From contig OY725506.1 in NCBI GenBank assembly GCA_963281255.1, forward strand, positions 1,965,001 through 2,029,000: a stretch of 64,000 nucleotides of DNA, read 5' to 3'. Position numbers and translations under genes: made by a program. Source of the DNA: Aphrocallistes beatrix. Its lineage: Eukaryota; Porifera; Hexactinellida; Sceptrulophora; Aphrocallistidae. The notes below the pieces were generated by a model. The model made no database searches and was not told the DNA's origin. It worked only from the letters and a program-made list of their open reading frames with translations. This document shows positions 36,276-47,900 of this stretch, in pieces. Position 1 is the first letter of the stretch, and each line of letters starts with the position of its first letter.

Positions 36276-36772
36276 TATACATATTTTCTAAATCCTATTT
36301 TCTGAGACTTTTTTTCAGTAATTATAAAGGTGATAACTTTTTGTAAATTCAACATAGAGGCGAAAACTCGACGGTTTTTGATAGATCTCGAAGAGTAGAA
36401 CATAATGAACACATAATTCAGAATTTTGATATTACGAATAAAAAGAGAATCATGAAAAAAATAGTGTCAAAATTCCTCGGGTGTTTTAGTGTGAATTTTT
36501 AACAATTTTCAAAATTTCAAAAATCTGTCTGTTCATTAGATAGATCTTCCATTTATGAAAGAATTTGAAAAGTTTCTAAAGGATTGTAAGCATTTTGTGT
36601 CGGATTTCTTCCCTCTAATTTTTCCTTTTTTTACAAAAAATTTATCTGTTGGATTATTTCGATTATTAATGCAGTTTTGCAGATAACTCTACGATTCAAA
36701 TCTGCAGTGAAAAAAATAAATGAATCGGTTGAAAAAGTCAAAAGTTAGCTATTATAGGAAAGGCCAACCTTA

Positions 36773-37843
36773 AACCCTGGAACAACTTGGAGTCTCCCAA
36801 TACACAAACCCGATCAATGTTGAAATATGCTTGTTTATTCGTAAGTAGGAAATTGTAAAAAAACACACAAATTTGATATAGGAAGAACGCTAAAATTTGG
36901 TATTGCTTTCCAAAAAGTCTCTCAGATAGCCTTCTTGGATTATTTCACACCCAAAAATCATACCTGGTTGCAAATATGTAATTTTTCTGAAAGTTCCAAC
37001 TTAAAATCAATTATTCATTGTATTGAAAATCATATTTAATAAAACGAAGCAGAATTGTCTCTTCTAAAAAATGAAAGGTTTAGAATTCGTAAAAGTGAAC
37101 TTCTAAACAGCAAAGAACTGTTAAAGTGAAATGTTATCCATTTTTAGTCTTTTCGAAATCGAGCTTACAACTGGATAGAAAATCACTTTTGTTAAATTAT
37201 AAATCAGTCATTTTGAGTGGGAGACAATTCTGCAACGTGTTGGTTCAAAGATCATTGAATACAATGAATAACTTTTGAGCAAAAGTGAATAACAATGAAT
37301 TTAGGTTGGAATTACTAAAAAATTGAAAATTTGCAAAATCAGGTGAGCATTGATGAGAAAAAGTACAAGAAAGGCTAATAGCAAGCCTTTGGTCGAGAAT
37401 AGCAAGTTAAAGATTATTGCAATTTCAAATGGGAGCTTTTTCAAAATGCCTTAATTTGAATATACTGGTGTTGTTGAAGAACCCAGAAAAACATTCCTAG
37501 CAAAACTTTTGCTGATTTATCAACTACTTGGAAAAACTATGAATTCTCTAGCATAGAAACGAAGTGTATCTGTGACGTTATGAATAAATCGGGGGAATTG
37601 ACGACTGTGATATCCCATATGAAGATACCACTACTGTCTGGGACCCATAGAAAAGAACTGCGATGCTACAGTTAATTGAGTGGAGATACTGATAGGATGT
37701 GAACGAATTGCTGACCCATGTTAAAAAGTGTTGATTTTTTCAATTCAAGCTAGACAAAACATAATTTGTAAATCGATTTCCAGATATAAATAATCAAAAA
37801 CTAACTAATTTTGAATTGAGGTATCTATGGTTAAGCAATCTTA
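36773..37843. other. Mostly unassigned, with a short coding-like segment
   Basis: No gene is recognised. A plus-strand frame at about 37500-37690 reads KTFADLSTTWKNYEFSSIET and then ICDVMNKSGELTTVISHMKI. Part of it recurs inverted at 61205-61330. It is probably a relic of a repeated protein-coding element of unknown family. Confidence 0.4.
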
Positions 37844-38455
37844 AGGATACCGCCCTCGAAAAAACATATGATTTGCATTACAGCATACGATGAAAGTAGA
37901 GCTATAAGAGATGTTAAGCGTGGGGAGGTATCTCCATCAAGAAATACTGGCACATTCCAAACCGTTTTTGATTCTCATTTCTAGATTTTGAGATACAGTG
38001 TCTCAAAGTCTGTTTTAAAAATTTTCCGCTAGCACATCTTAATGGTAGAAATTTAGGCACTCAATGAATTGTTTAGGACATACCAAGGAATCAAACGCTA
38101 CCAAAATCGAATCATAGATAGTCTATTTGCAACTTCATAGGACCAGAAGAAAGTTAAAATGACAAATATTGTAAATTTTATCGGTGTCCGAAAAAATAGG
38201 GCCAAAAAACGGTGAAAAATGTCTGTTTTATTTGGGAAATCATGAATAAAATCACCGAGTTAGAATATATCCAAAAAATGGTGGTCCTACGTTCATCGCC
38301 TAATGATATGAAACAACTCTTGAAATTTTCAAACTTCTATCTCAAACCAAATTTGAGAAATAATTCTGTAAAGACGGTCAATTTTGAAATTTTAATGTCC
38401 CGAAATATAGAGATTTTAAGTTTAGGTGTTAAGAAGAATGTAAAATGAGTTATTA

Positions 38456-40982
38456 AGGATACCGCCCGTGAAAAATCCATAGGTTTGGCTTACAGCATAT
38501 ATCAAGAATAGAGATATATAAGATGTTAAGCGTGGGCAGGTAGTGCAATTAAAAAATATTGAGACATGCCAAACAGTTTTTGGTTCACATTTCTAGTTTT
38601 TGAATTACAGCGTCTCAAAGTCGGTTTTTTCCGTTTTTCCCTAGCATATCTTAATGGTAAGCCCTCCTGCACTCTGTGATTTTTTTAAAGCACATGTTTG
38701 GATCAAATGCTTCGAAAATTTATTCATAGATAGTCTATCATATTTGCCACTTCATAGGACGAAAAGAAAGTTAAAATTTTAAAAATTGTAAATTTTATCG
38801 GTGTCCGAATAAAAAGGGCCAAAAAACGGCGAAAAAAGTCCGATTTTCTTTGCAAATCAGCAATAAAATCACAAATTTATAAAATATCCAAAATTGAGCG
38901 GTCCTACGCTCATCGCCTAATGATATGGAACAACTCCTGAAATTTTCAAACCTCTATCTCAAAGCAATTTTGAGTTAAAATTTTTGAAAGACGGTCAATT
39001 TTGGAATTTTAAAGTCCCGAGATATAGGGATTTGAAGTTTTGATTGTAAGAACGATGTAAAATGAGCTATTAACAAAAAATAAAAGCATCCATGGACATT
39101 TAATCGCGTGTATACTAATTAATTAGATGTATTCCAACAGATTTTGGTGAAAATAGCAAAATTATACTGAAAATTCACAAATTACCTTGAGGCCCCTAAC
39201 CCCGAATATTTTGAACCAATTAGGGAATGTAAATCATATTCCTAGCAGTACAATGTATAATTCATCGGTTTAAAATGAATAAAGAGCTACCAAAAAGTAT
39301 ATTAGGAAGTTAGAGCGAGAGTCTACGACTTTTAGTTTTCAAGTTAGGATTTTCGAAAAATGCTACGTCATCACGTGATAAAAATTTGAAACTTAGCATT
39401 CCATTCCATGTAGTACATTTATTATTTAAGAATCAGATATATACCGTCTTGAAAAGTATATTAGGAATTGAGAGCTAAGAATTTTGGTGTATATTTCCCG
39501 AGATATGGAGGAATCTGTTTTTGGACCATAAATGGGGGGGCTTTGACTAAAATTTGGAGATCAATGATTTGAACTTCCAAAATAATCATGTTGGGTGCTT
39601 CAAAGTTTCTGTATACATTGCTAGTGACTATTGCATTGTTTTTTGAGTATAATAGCTACTTTGGGAACTTATTTCATGACAAGATTCACCATTTTCTAAT
39701 ATATTCAAAGTTCTCCATAGAATTTGTATTACAACAAAAACGATGATTAGTCTAGAAATATTTACTTTTTGACAAAGAGATGTTTGAGGAACCTATATAT
39801 TATCATATACAGGGTGTCCCAAAAGTTCTGCAACAAATGTTGCTGATGCATTAATACATAGATAAATAGATCGAATATCCGATACCTATTTTTAATCAAA
39901 AAATAGGGAGGATTATCTTAATTATTTTGCATTCCCAATGGCCTGCTTTTCTCAATTTATTTGCAATGCTGGATCATATATATCGTTGTCTAGTAAATAA
40001 TATTTTTTATCTCAATAAAAAAACTCATATCCATGGTACATTTGACGTCTATACTTAAAATACTCGCGTTCTTATAGAAGATTTCCGTTACATAAATCAA
40101 AAGTAATAATGTTATTTTAGTATTATGAATCAATTACAGAATATAGAAGTGATTAATGTAATATTTCATCAGAAAAATAGTGATCTTCAAACTTTACATT
40201 TTTGAGCTCCAAATTTTGGAGTAATTGGTATGTAATTATTCATAATTTTATAAGAAATGTTTTTTGCGTAATAGGTTGAGCTCATTTCTATGCTAGAAGG
40301 GTGCTAGATTTCATTTATGGAGGCTAATTTGGAATACAATCAAGTGATCTTAGTCAAATTAACAAAGTAAAATTAGTTGTTGCAGAACTTTTGGGACACC
40401 CTATATATCCTTTCATTTAAGATTATAATAGATTATATATCTTCAATAGTTTTTAAGCATTGACATCGAGCACTTTGGGGGCCATAGAGTGGTTTGATGT
40501 CCGAACTTTACCTGCAATATAGTATAACTTACGAACTAATGGTCGGATCTGAACAAACTTTTTTTTAAAATGTTCAGAATTTTTTTATATACACAATAGC
40601 TAATATCACAACGGCCATTTCCCGAGCATTTTAGAAATGAAGTCCCTCATAAAGATATTTTTGATTGGATTTCAGGTGCCTCTTTTTCTAAATTCATCTG
40701 TTTTATAATATTTAAAGGGGCCAAAACCATTTTGAGGTTCGTATAATTGAAAAAATATCAGATAAGTTAGAAAATAATTGATGAATGCCCCGCAAAATCA
40801 CGAATAACTTTCCGATTTTTAGTACGCCTGAGCTTTAGGTGCCCAGTTCTAGAATATCAAAATAAATACCGTCCAACAAGTACGATTAGATGGTAGACTA
40901 CTCAATAATCCGATGGAATTGACAATAAAAAATTCCACAATTTTTTTTAATGTTTTGCGATGTTTTTCTAGGGCGGTATCCT
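38456..40982. mobile_element. Second AGGATACCGCCC element nested in the outer copy
   Basis: A complete member of the same family inserted at TA inside the outer copy. The flanks GAGTTATTA and TAATAATTC rejoin to the uninterrupted sequence seen at 62792-62805. It carries its own insertion at 39810-40401; without that it is about 1.9 kb like the outer copy. Confidence 0.85.
39810..40401. mobile_element. MITE with CAGGGTGTCCCAAAAGTTCT ends, third nesting level
   Basis: The inverted ends AGGGTGTCCCAAAAGTTCTG are flanked by TA. Length about 590 bp. No coding sequence is seen, consistent with a mariner-type MITE. Confidence 0.85.
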
Positions 40983-42299
40983 TAATAATTCACATAAGCA
41001 TCCACAGACATTTATTAGCATCCATACTGCTGATTTAGGTATATTAAAGCCAAAAATTTACCAAAAATAGCAAAAGTACCCTGAAAATCCACAAATTCCC
41101 TTGAGGCCCCTAACTCCGAATATTTTGAGATAATTGTAGATAATATTTCATATTCCTGGCACTGCGAAGTATAATCTATCAGTTTAGAATGAATAAAAAG
41201 CTTCCAAAAAGTATATTAGGAAGTTAGAGCGAAAGTCTATGACTTTTAGTTTCGAAGTTAGGATTTTCGAAAAATGCTGCGTCATCATAAGACAAAAATC
41301 TAAAACTTAACATTCCATGGGGTGTAGTGCAATTATTATCAAAGAATCATATATGTACAAAAGTATATTAGGAAATGAGAACTAAGAATTTGGACTTGTA
41401 TTTACAAAGATAGAGAGATATCTTTTTTTGGACCCTAAATGGGGGTTTTTGACCGAATCTGCGAGGTCCAAGGCCAGAACTTTCAAAATAATTATCAAAA
41501 GTTCTCCAATTTTTCTGTACATATTATTAACGGCAATTGTATTCACTATTTAGCATAATAGCTAAATTTGGACACATATTTAATGATTAGATTCGCCATT
41601 TTCTAATAGATTCAAAGTTCTCCATATAATTTGTATTACAATTAAATCAATGATAAGTCGAGAATTATTTATTTTTTGACAAAGGAATGGTCGAGAAACC
41701 TATATATTTTGCATATATCCTTTTATTTAAGGATATAATATATTATATCTACAATAGTTTTTAAGATATGACATCAGCCTCTTTCGGGACCTTAGAGGGA
41801 TATTATGGCCGAACTTTACCTATAATATGCGATATCTCAAGAACAAATGGTCGAATCCGAACAAATTTTTTTTTGAAACGATCAGAATTTTATTTCTGAC
41901 CCAGTGATCGCTAAATATCTGAGATCAAACTTGCGATTTCCCGAGGATTATATAAATGAACACCCTTATAGAGCTATTTTGTTTGGATTTTATTTGCCCA
42001 TTCTTTTAAATCTTTGTGTTTTATAATCTCCAAAGGTGCTAAAACAATGTTAAGGTTCATATTATTAAAAAATATCAAATAAGTTAAAAACTAATTGGTA
42101 AATGAGCTAAAATCCTCTAATAATTTTTCTATTTTTATTAACGCTAAACTTTAGGGGGTTATTTCGCAAAAAATAAAAAAAAATGCCGTCCAAATAGTGC
42201 TATCAGATGGTAGACCGATCAGTAATACAATGAAATTAGCAATAAAACATTTTGCAGTTTTTTTTTACGCCAGGCAAGATTTTTCCAGTGCGGTATCCT

Positions 42300-42641
42300 T
42301 AACAAAAAATAGGCCAAGACTTAGTTCGATATTAGGTTTGAATTTGTTGATGTTGAAGTTTAGTAAAAAAGGCCCCTGGTCCCCGAAGTATTTTACCAAC
42401 GCTGGTCAAATTTCCTCAATGTTTTCTTAAATAAAATTAAAATAAAGGCACTGAGTATGCAGTAGTGACAATGGGGAATTCAGTGGTTACATCTTGAAGG
42501 AAACAGAGGTCGAATATTCCAATGATATCAAATAATTGATAAACTTTGTTGAAGATTATCGTTCAACACCAAGTTTATCTTTTGAGATTGGATCATGGGA
42601 AAGGATTCCACAAAGAGATTTTACAGCTGTCACATTGGTCA
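42300..42641. other. No recognised feature
   Basis: About 340 bp between two related repeat copies. Confidence 0.45.
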
Positions 42642-43290
42642 AAGATACAGCCCGCGATAAGCCATTCGATTTGGCTTACAGTATGCAATGAAAGGAGAGC
42701 TATAAGAGATGTTAAGTGGGGTTACCATTAGGATGTGCAAGCGAAAAACGAAAAGAACAGACTTTGAAACACTGTCTCCCAAAAACTAGAAATGAGAATC
42801 AAAAGCGGTTTGGAATGTATAAATATACCTAGAAGGAGGCACTTACTCACACTTGGTCGAGGGTTGTAAAGGGTGGGAAACTTTCCGGGAATATTCCCAG
42901 GAATTTATAATACCTGGAAATTTGGGAATTTTCGTTTTTCTTTGATAATGAGAAATATTCAAAGATTTTACTGCGCCGACTATAATATTGTATAGTGACC
43001 CAGTTCTGAAAATCATGAGGACCAAAAGAAAGATAAAATGGAAAAATTTTTAAATTTTAAATGAATTAGAAAAAAGTACCAAAAAAACGTGAAACAAGTA
43101 AATTTTGTTTTGGTGAATGAGCAATAATATCGCTAAATTATGACACCAAAAATCGAGAGATCCTACGTTCATCGCATATGATATAGAACAACTTTTGAAA
43201 TTTTCGACCCTCTATCTCAAAACAATTTGACTTTTTTAATTTTATGGAGGGTCAATTTTGAAATTTTAAAGACCCGAGATATAGGAATTT
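42642..43290. mobile_element. Truncated, diverged AGGATACCGCCC-family copy
   Basis: Begins AAGATACAGCCCGCGATAAG and follows the family's left part through the ATCCTACGTTCATCGC region to GACCCGAGATATAGG, then stops where the next repeat begins at about 43297. A related piece, inverted, lies at 61069-61160. Confidence 0.65.
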
Positions 43291-43296
43291 TTAAAC

Positions 43297-44680
43297 AAGT
43301 TTGCTTCTCTTGTTTGCACTGCGCGACTGGGGGACAATGTGTCCGCCAGAGACGGTATTCGGAAGCTTTACTTCACAATGATTAATTGTAATGTAGATAA
43401 CATCTTTATATACGTTGTTTTACTGTTATAATCCAAATCAGTCGAAAAATCATCAGATTTTGCAAATTTTGATGGTAATGATGACATCTTAATTAACCCT
43501 TGAAAGCATTTGGGATTTTTCTATTTATAGTAGTAACCCCAAACTTGTATGGCTTCCCCATTGAAAATGGCTTAAACCGGAAATGACGCAACACATTCCT
43601 GTGGCAAGCGTGGGTTAATATAGTGATGAGTCATCATTTTTGACAATAGTTGCATCATAAGTATGGTATATTAATTTCCACATTCTATTAAAGTTTCAGC
43701 CTTCTATCACCTAAAATGGCTGAGTTTTATTCGAAAAACTGAAATTACTAATTATAAAAAGATGAAAATTACGTCATATATCCATGATGGGTCGACATTT
43801 TAGTCTGAGCTCATAACTTAGTGGAGCTATAACCCAAAGATTCCCACTTGCCAAAAATCAGCATCCTGTATTCTGGCAGTTTATTTTATCAATTCGTTAC
43901 AGATACAGTCGAACCTCCGAGATCCGGGCAGTGTGTGACCGGAAGGTGCCCAGATCTTAGAATTTGCCCAAGTTCTCTTAAAACCTTACTATTACTATAA
44001 CTATTGTTAATTTAATACTCACCCATGAATTATTTCACTCTTTTACTTATATATACTGGATTTCTAAATATGGCACTAAATTTCTAAGATACGGGCACTA
44101 TACTTGAAACAAAAATGGGTGCCCGGTTGAGGGAGGTGCCCGTATTTTGGAGGTCCGGATCTCGGAGGATCGACCCTATATATATAACGAATTGATTGAA
44201 GAAACAGCCGAATACAGAAAGCTGATTTTGGCATGCGGGAGTCTTTGGAGTATGGCTCCACAATGTTATGAGCTCAGACTAAAATGTATCATGGAATTAT
44301 GACTTCATTGTCACCTTTTAAGAATTAGTAATTTTAGTTTTTCGACTATAATTCGGCCATTTTAGGTAATATAAGGCTGAAATTTTAATAAAATGTGTAT
44401 ATTAATATAGCTCACATATGATACAAATATAATCGAAAATGATGACTCAGCACTCTCTTATGACGCCATCATTACGCATCAAAATTTTAAAAATTGACAA
44501 ATTTGGTGATTCTTCGTGCGGCATCGATTATGACAATAGGATATACGTATTTAGAGATGTCATCAACCTTATAATCAATTAATGTGACCCCTCAGGCGCC
44601 CAAAGGGCGCCTCTGGTGGACACAAAGTGCCCTCGAGCTGTGGAGCGCAAGCAAGCGATGCGGATTGTATTGCATAAAGT
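43297..44680. mobile_element. Foldback repeat related to 32.5-33.3 kb, with MITE at its centre
   Basis: The left arm (43297-43910) and the inverted right arm (44178-44680) share TTTCAGCCTTCTATCACCTA, GCCAAAAATCAGC and related blocks with 32462-32960. The centre holds a Tigger-like MITE. Its outer ends are diverged forms of the CAAGCGAAGCGC hairpin. No gene. Confidence 0.7.
43916..44175. mobile_element. Tigger/pogo-like MITE
   Basis: CAGTCGAACCTCCGAGATCC at the left, and GGATCTCGGAGGATCGACC at the right. TA precedes the left end. Internal GTGCCCG words repeat the terminal sequence. It interrupts the centre of the surrounding palindrome. Confidence 0.8.
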
Positions 44681-44759
44681 GTTCAGAATAGATGACTCAA
44701 AAAATTATGTAAATTAATTATGCTGATGTCATCATGATGACACAGCAATAATTATAAAT

Positions 44760-45105
44760 GGGTAGAATTATGAAAAAAATGTTAAAATTTCTAAAAAAAT
44801 TTCCTCGGGTGTTTTACTAGCAGTGTGAATCTTTACCAACTTTCAAAATTTCAAAAAACTGTGTGTTCATTTGATATGTAGATCACGCATTTATGAAGAA
44901 TTTGAAAATTTTCTAAAGGGTTGTAAGCATATTGTGTCCGATTTCTTCCTTGTAAAATGACCGATGTTGAATTTTTTTAAAAATTTTTATCTGTTGAATT
45001 ATTTAGATTATTATTGCATTTTTGGAGATAACTCTGCGATTCACATCTGCACTGAAAAGATTATATTAATCGGTTCAAGAAGTCCAAAATTCGCAGTAAC
45101 AAATA
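44760..45105. repeat. Partial copy of the AGGTTGGCC element tail
   Basis: Similar over about 340 bp to 36430-36760 (TTCCTCGGGTGTTTTA, GGTTGTAAGCATATTGTGTC, GATAACTCTGCGATTCA). The terminus is not present. Confidence 0.7.
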
Positions 45106-45180
45106 GTGCCCAGATCATGATCCAGTGTGTTACCCAGATCATGATCCAGTGTGGTACCTAGATCAGAATCTAGTTTCATG
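45105..45180. repeat. GATCATGATC short tandem repeat
   Basis: Two and a half units of AGATCATGATCCAGTGTG, the same unit (inverted) as the array at 56094-56285. Confidence 0.8.
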
Positions 45181-45188
45181 AACTATAG

Positions 45189-45589
45189 CAGCGGATCTGA
45201 ACCTGGGGTGAATTCAAGCTTGTCAAAAATGTTTACTAGAACCTTAATACAATCAGGGTTGCTTATTATGAACCCGCTTAATATGAACATTCGTTTATTA
45301 TGAACTAATCTCATGGTCCCAATTTCATTTTTTACATAGGATTTGTAATGAATCAAGTTCGCTTAATATAAAGTATCTCTATTATGAACATATTTTTTGG
45401 TCCCCTGGTGGTTCACAATAAGTAATCCTGACTGTATGTACAATTATTAGTTATTGTTTGTTTAGTTTTTTGGGATAATCGTAGCAATAATTATCATTAA
45501 TGACTAAGTTCAACAACATTGAGTGGGGTACATGAAACATCATGTTGACACCAAGGGGTACCCGTGATTGAAAAGGTTCAGGACCACTG
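45189..45589. mobile_element. hAT-like MITE containing a nested 185-bp MITE
   Basis: Ends CAGCGGATCTGAACCTGGGG and, inverted, CAGTGGTCCTGAACCTTTTC, typical of hAT termini. The 8-bp flanks do not match well. The pogo-like MITE at 45250-45434 is inside it. Confidence 0.6.
45250..45434. mobile_element. 185-bp pogo-like MITE, copy B
   Basis: Same family and length as 36091-36275, opposite orientation, TA on both sides (45248-45249 and 45435-45436). Confidence 0.85.
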
Positions 45590-46055
45590 ATCTAGAGGTC
45601 AAGACCATTATCCAGTAGTCTATGATTCATGATCTGTATAATATTTCAACACTTACTATTAATTAACAGATGAATGCCAGCAAAATTAGGTTAATATTAA
45701 GATATACATTTTTTATGAGAATTGTAGGGAATTCCCGTCTGGAAATGGCACCTAATGTTTTGTAACGACTTTTACACTTTGGCATTCATCATTTTAAATA
45801 ATTGTTCTAGACAATAATCTCCGTGGTGAAACGGTATTCTGTAGAAACAATAAGATATTATATTCAGTAGCACATACCAGATACCTATATGGTTATCTAT
45901 GATGTTACTAATATAAAGGAAGCCAGACAGCATATATAGCATTTCTCCAGTGGTTTATTTCGTCGTCAAACTGTCTGAGTCACACATAAGTGTATAAATA
46001 GTGTGTAAATTTAACAAATCATTCTGATTCAATATAACCTCGTACGATATCCACG
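45590..46055. promoter_or_regulatory. Upstream region of the KDZ transposase with TATA box
   Basis: TATAAATA at 45993-46000 lies 56 bp before the first ATG of the KDZ-type gene at 46056. The distance suits a TATA box with a short leader. Nothing else is recognised in this stretch. Confidence 0.4.
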
Positions 46056-47695
46056 ATGTCTGCCGACAAACAATCAGATAAAGAGATTTATCTGACTGAA
46101 CTCACACCTATATTAACTAAAAGAAGATGCACAGAAGAGATAACTCTCTCTCAACTTCAAATCGAAGACAATCAACCAATTTCTAATCGAATCGACTCGC
46201 AATCTATCCGTAAGTTTATTCATTAAAAAATATTTCCTTAGATGTTACACCATTGTAGGATATGGAATCTAAGTTAATAAATCAACCAAATACGTAGGTG
46301 AGCTTAAGTACAGTTCTTATGAGCCTGAAGATACCACTGATTCTAGAATGGAACTACACATTCTGAACGTTGCTCCTGTAGACCGATATCTACATTCTCT
46401 TCTGCAACATAACAAACTTTGGAGGCTTACAGGTACAGATATCATAGTCATGTGCGATTTTGAAGACAATGAAGGTAAGATATATTGCCTTGGTAAATTT
46501 CATCAACGATTCAGTACACCTTAATATTATTATTATTATTTCCTTTAGAAAGGCAAATACTTCGTCAGTTTGTGATTGTCATTATCACTCTTGTGTACAA
46601 CTTGTCAGGATACTGAATGTTTGCATGCTAATGCCGCACAGCTATCGATTGATGACGAATTATTTCACGAGGTTGGAGTAAAATATTGTGACGGATTGGA
46701 TTACAACTTTCTAACTGATAATTCAGTATATTAATTGAAGATTCTATAATACATTCATTCAATTGCAAGGTAACTAAATGTTTTAATTATATTTTATTTA
46801 AATATTCAACATCATTTTCTTAATAAATTAAATCTATTGTATAGGAAGGTAATTGGAATTGCAGAACTTGTTTGAAACCATGCAATCGAAAATCATCTTT
46901 ACTGAAGGTTTTACCGAATTCCATTCCTAAAAGTGTTGAGTACCATGAACAGAAATATGAAACGATTTCGAGTACTCCCATTCCATTATCTTTAGATGAA
47001 TCTCTTTCTACAGTATATGATAACCAACTGAAGCACGGAATTGAATTGCTAGTTGAGATTGTACCTGATAAATTGTTTTGTGTTAATGGATATTCCTTTG
47101 ATATTCCCAAACCAGCACGTCCAACTAAAGGAATTATTATCTACACTGAGAATGATGTAATTACCTTACCAGATCATCAGGGTGAGTACTACTAGCATAC
47201 ATGCAATTTAACAAATGTAATGATACTACAATCAAATAAACTTCATTCCTAATCTATTCAGTTAGCATTCAATGCAACCTGCACAGGTCCTTGCAGTTGT
47301 ATGGCAAGTTATGATGGCTCCTCGGACTTACTACTTCTGAACTTAAATAACCATTACTTTATTCACTATTCAATGTTGTATGAATATAGTGGATTAATGA
47401 CGATGTCTAGGAACACAAGGTTTTATCAGGTATATTTTTGTCTATTAGATTAGTGAAATATTTTTCAAATTACTATATTCAAAAGATCAATATGTATTTT
47501 TAGAGCAAAGAATCGGAAGCTACTACGCTTAGGCAGATACGGAAAGATACATTACCACATTTTTCATCATGCATGGAGCGCTTATCTTCGCTTAATTAAT
47601 ATTGCTTATCAGAAACGTTTCACATGCCCCATTTGTAAGGATTGTCCAGATGTAGTTATTTTCGATGAAGTAACTCTTGGCACTGTTTCCTGAAC
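46056..47695 (+). pseudogene. KDZ/Zisupton-type transposase, N-terminal exons
   Basis: Spliced gene. Exon 1 46056-46209 (ATG, then SADKQSDKEIYLTELTPIL) joins in phase to 46298-46474 through GTAAGT and TAG. Later pieces encode a Cys/His cluster (CDCHYHSC), a zinc-finger end (GNWNCRTCLKPCN, 46843-47182), the CxC-like block CTGPCSCMASYDGSSDLLLL followed by NNHYFIHYSMLYEYSG (47270-47430), and FTCPICKDCPDVVIFDEVTL, the region of the first catalytic Asp in KDZ transposases (up to 47690). Frame changes occur in the Cys/His exon near 46605 and in the last exon. At about 47690 it jumps to the sequence just before the SPGMVMM motif, so the middle of the protein is deleted. KDZ proteins are DDE-type cut-and-paste transposases. 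Confidence 0.7.
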
Positions 47696-47705
47696 ACCAT
47701 ACATT

Positions 47706-47889
47706 TGTCACGCGTATAACCCGAAGTGTAATAACTGACAAGGTTAGTATACAACAATAAAGAAATCTAGTTCAGTATTCGTACAAAGGAAATGAAACTA
47801 ATGTAGATACAGGTACTAAGTAGTAGGTTATATATTTTGGTTACTTAACAATATACTCTGTGATTCCCTGTACTGAAATACTGCTAACA
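47706..47889 (-). repeat. Gypsy LTR (3' LTR in element orientation)
   Basis: 184 bp; plus-strand reading starts TGTCACGCG and ends GCTAACA; preceded by the CATT target duplication. Confidence 0.95.
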
Positions 47890-47900
47890 TCACCTCCTTT

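Larger units (their letters stand above)
35406..36770. mobile_element. TA-flanked element with AGGTTGGCC termini
   Basis: The inverted ends AGGTTGGCCATTCCTAT and AGGTTGGCCTTTCCTAT lie next to TA (35404-35405 and 36771-36772). The interior contains a palindrome (35615-35880), a nested MITE (36091-36275) and a tail (36430-36760) that recurs in part at 44760-45105. No transposase frame is found. Its left end is only about 140 bp upstream of the host start codon. Confidence 0.7.
37844..42299. mobile_element. TA-flanked element with AGGATACCGCCC termini, outer copy
   Basis: Left end AGGATACCGCCCTCGAAAAA at 37844, right end the inverse of AGGATACCGCAC at 42299, TA outside each. Without the inner insertion (38456-40982) the element is about 1.9 kb. 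Only short, non-homologous open frames exist. The copy at 62197 onward is close in sequence. Confidence 0.8.

Noticed and set aside
38212-38448. 78-codon frame repeated at 62623-62853 as a conserved small protein
   Set aside because: It lies in a repeat family present in several copies; similarity covers coding and non-coding parts equally and other copies do not keep the frame.
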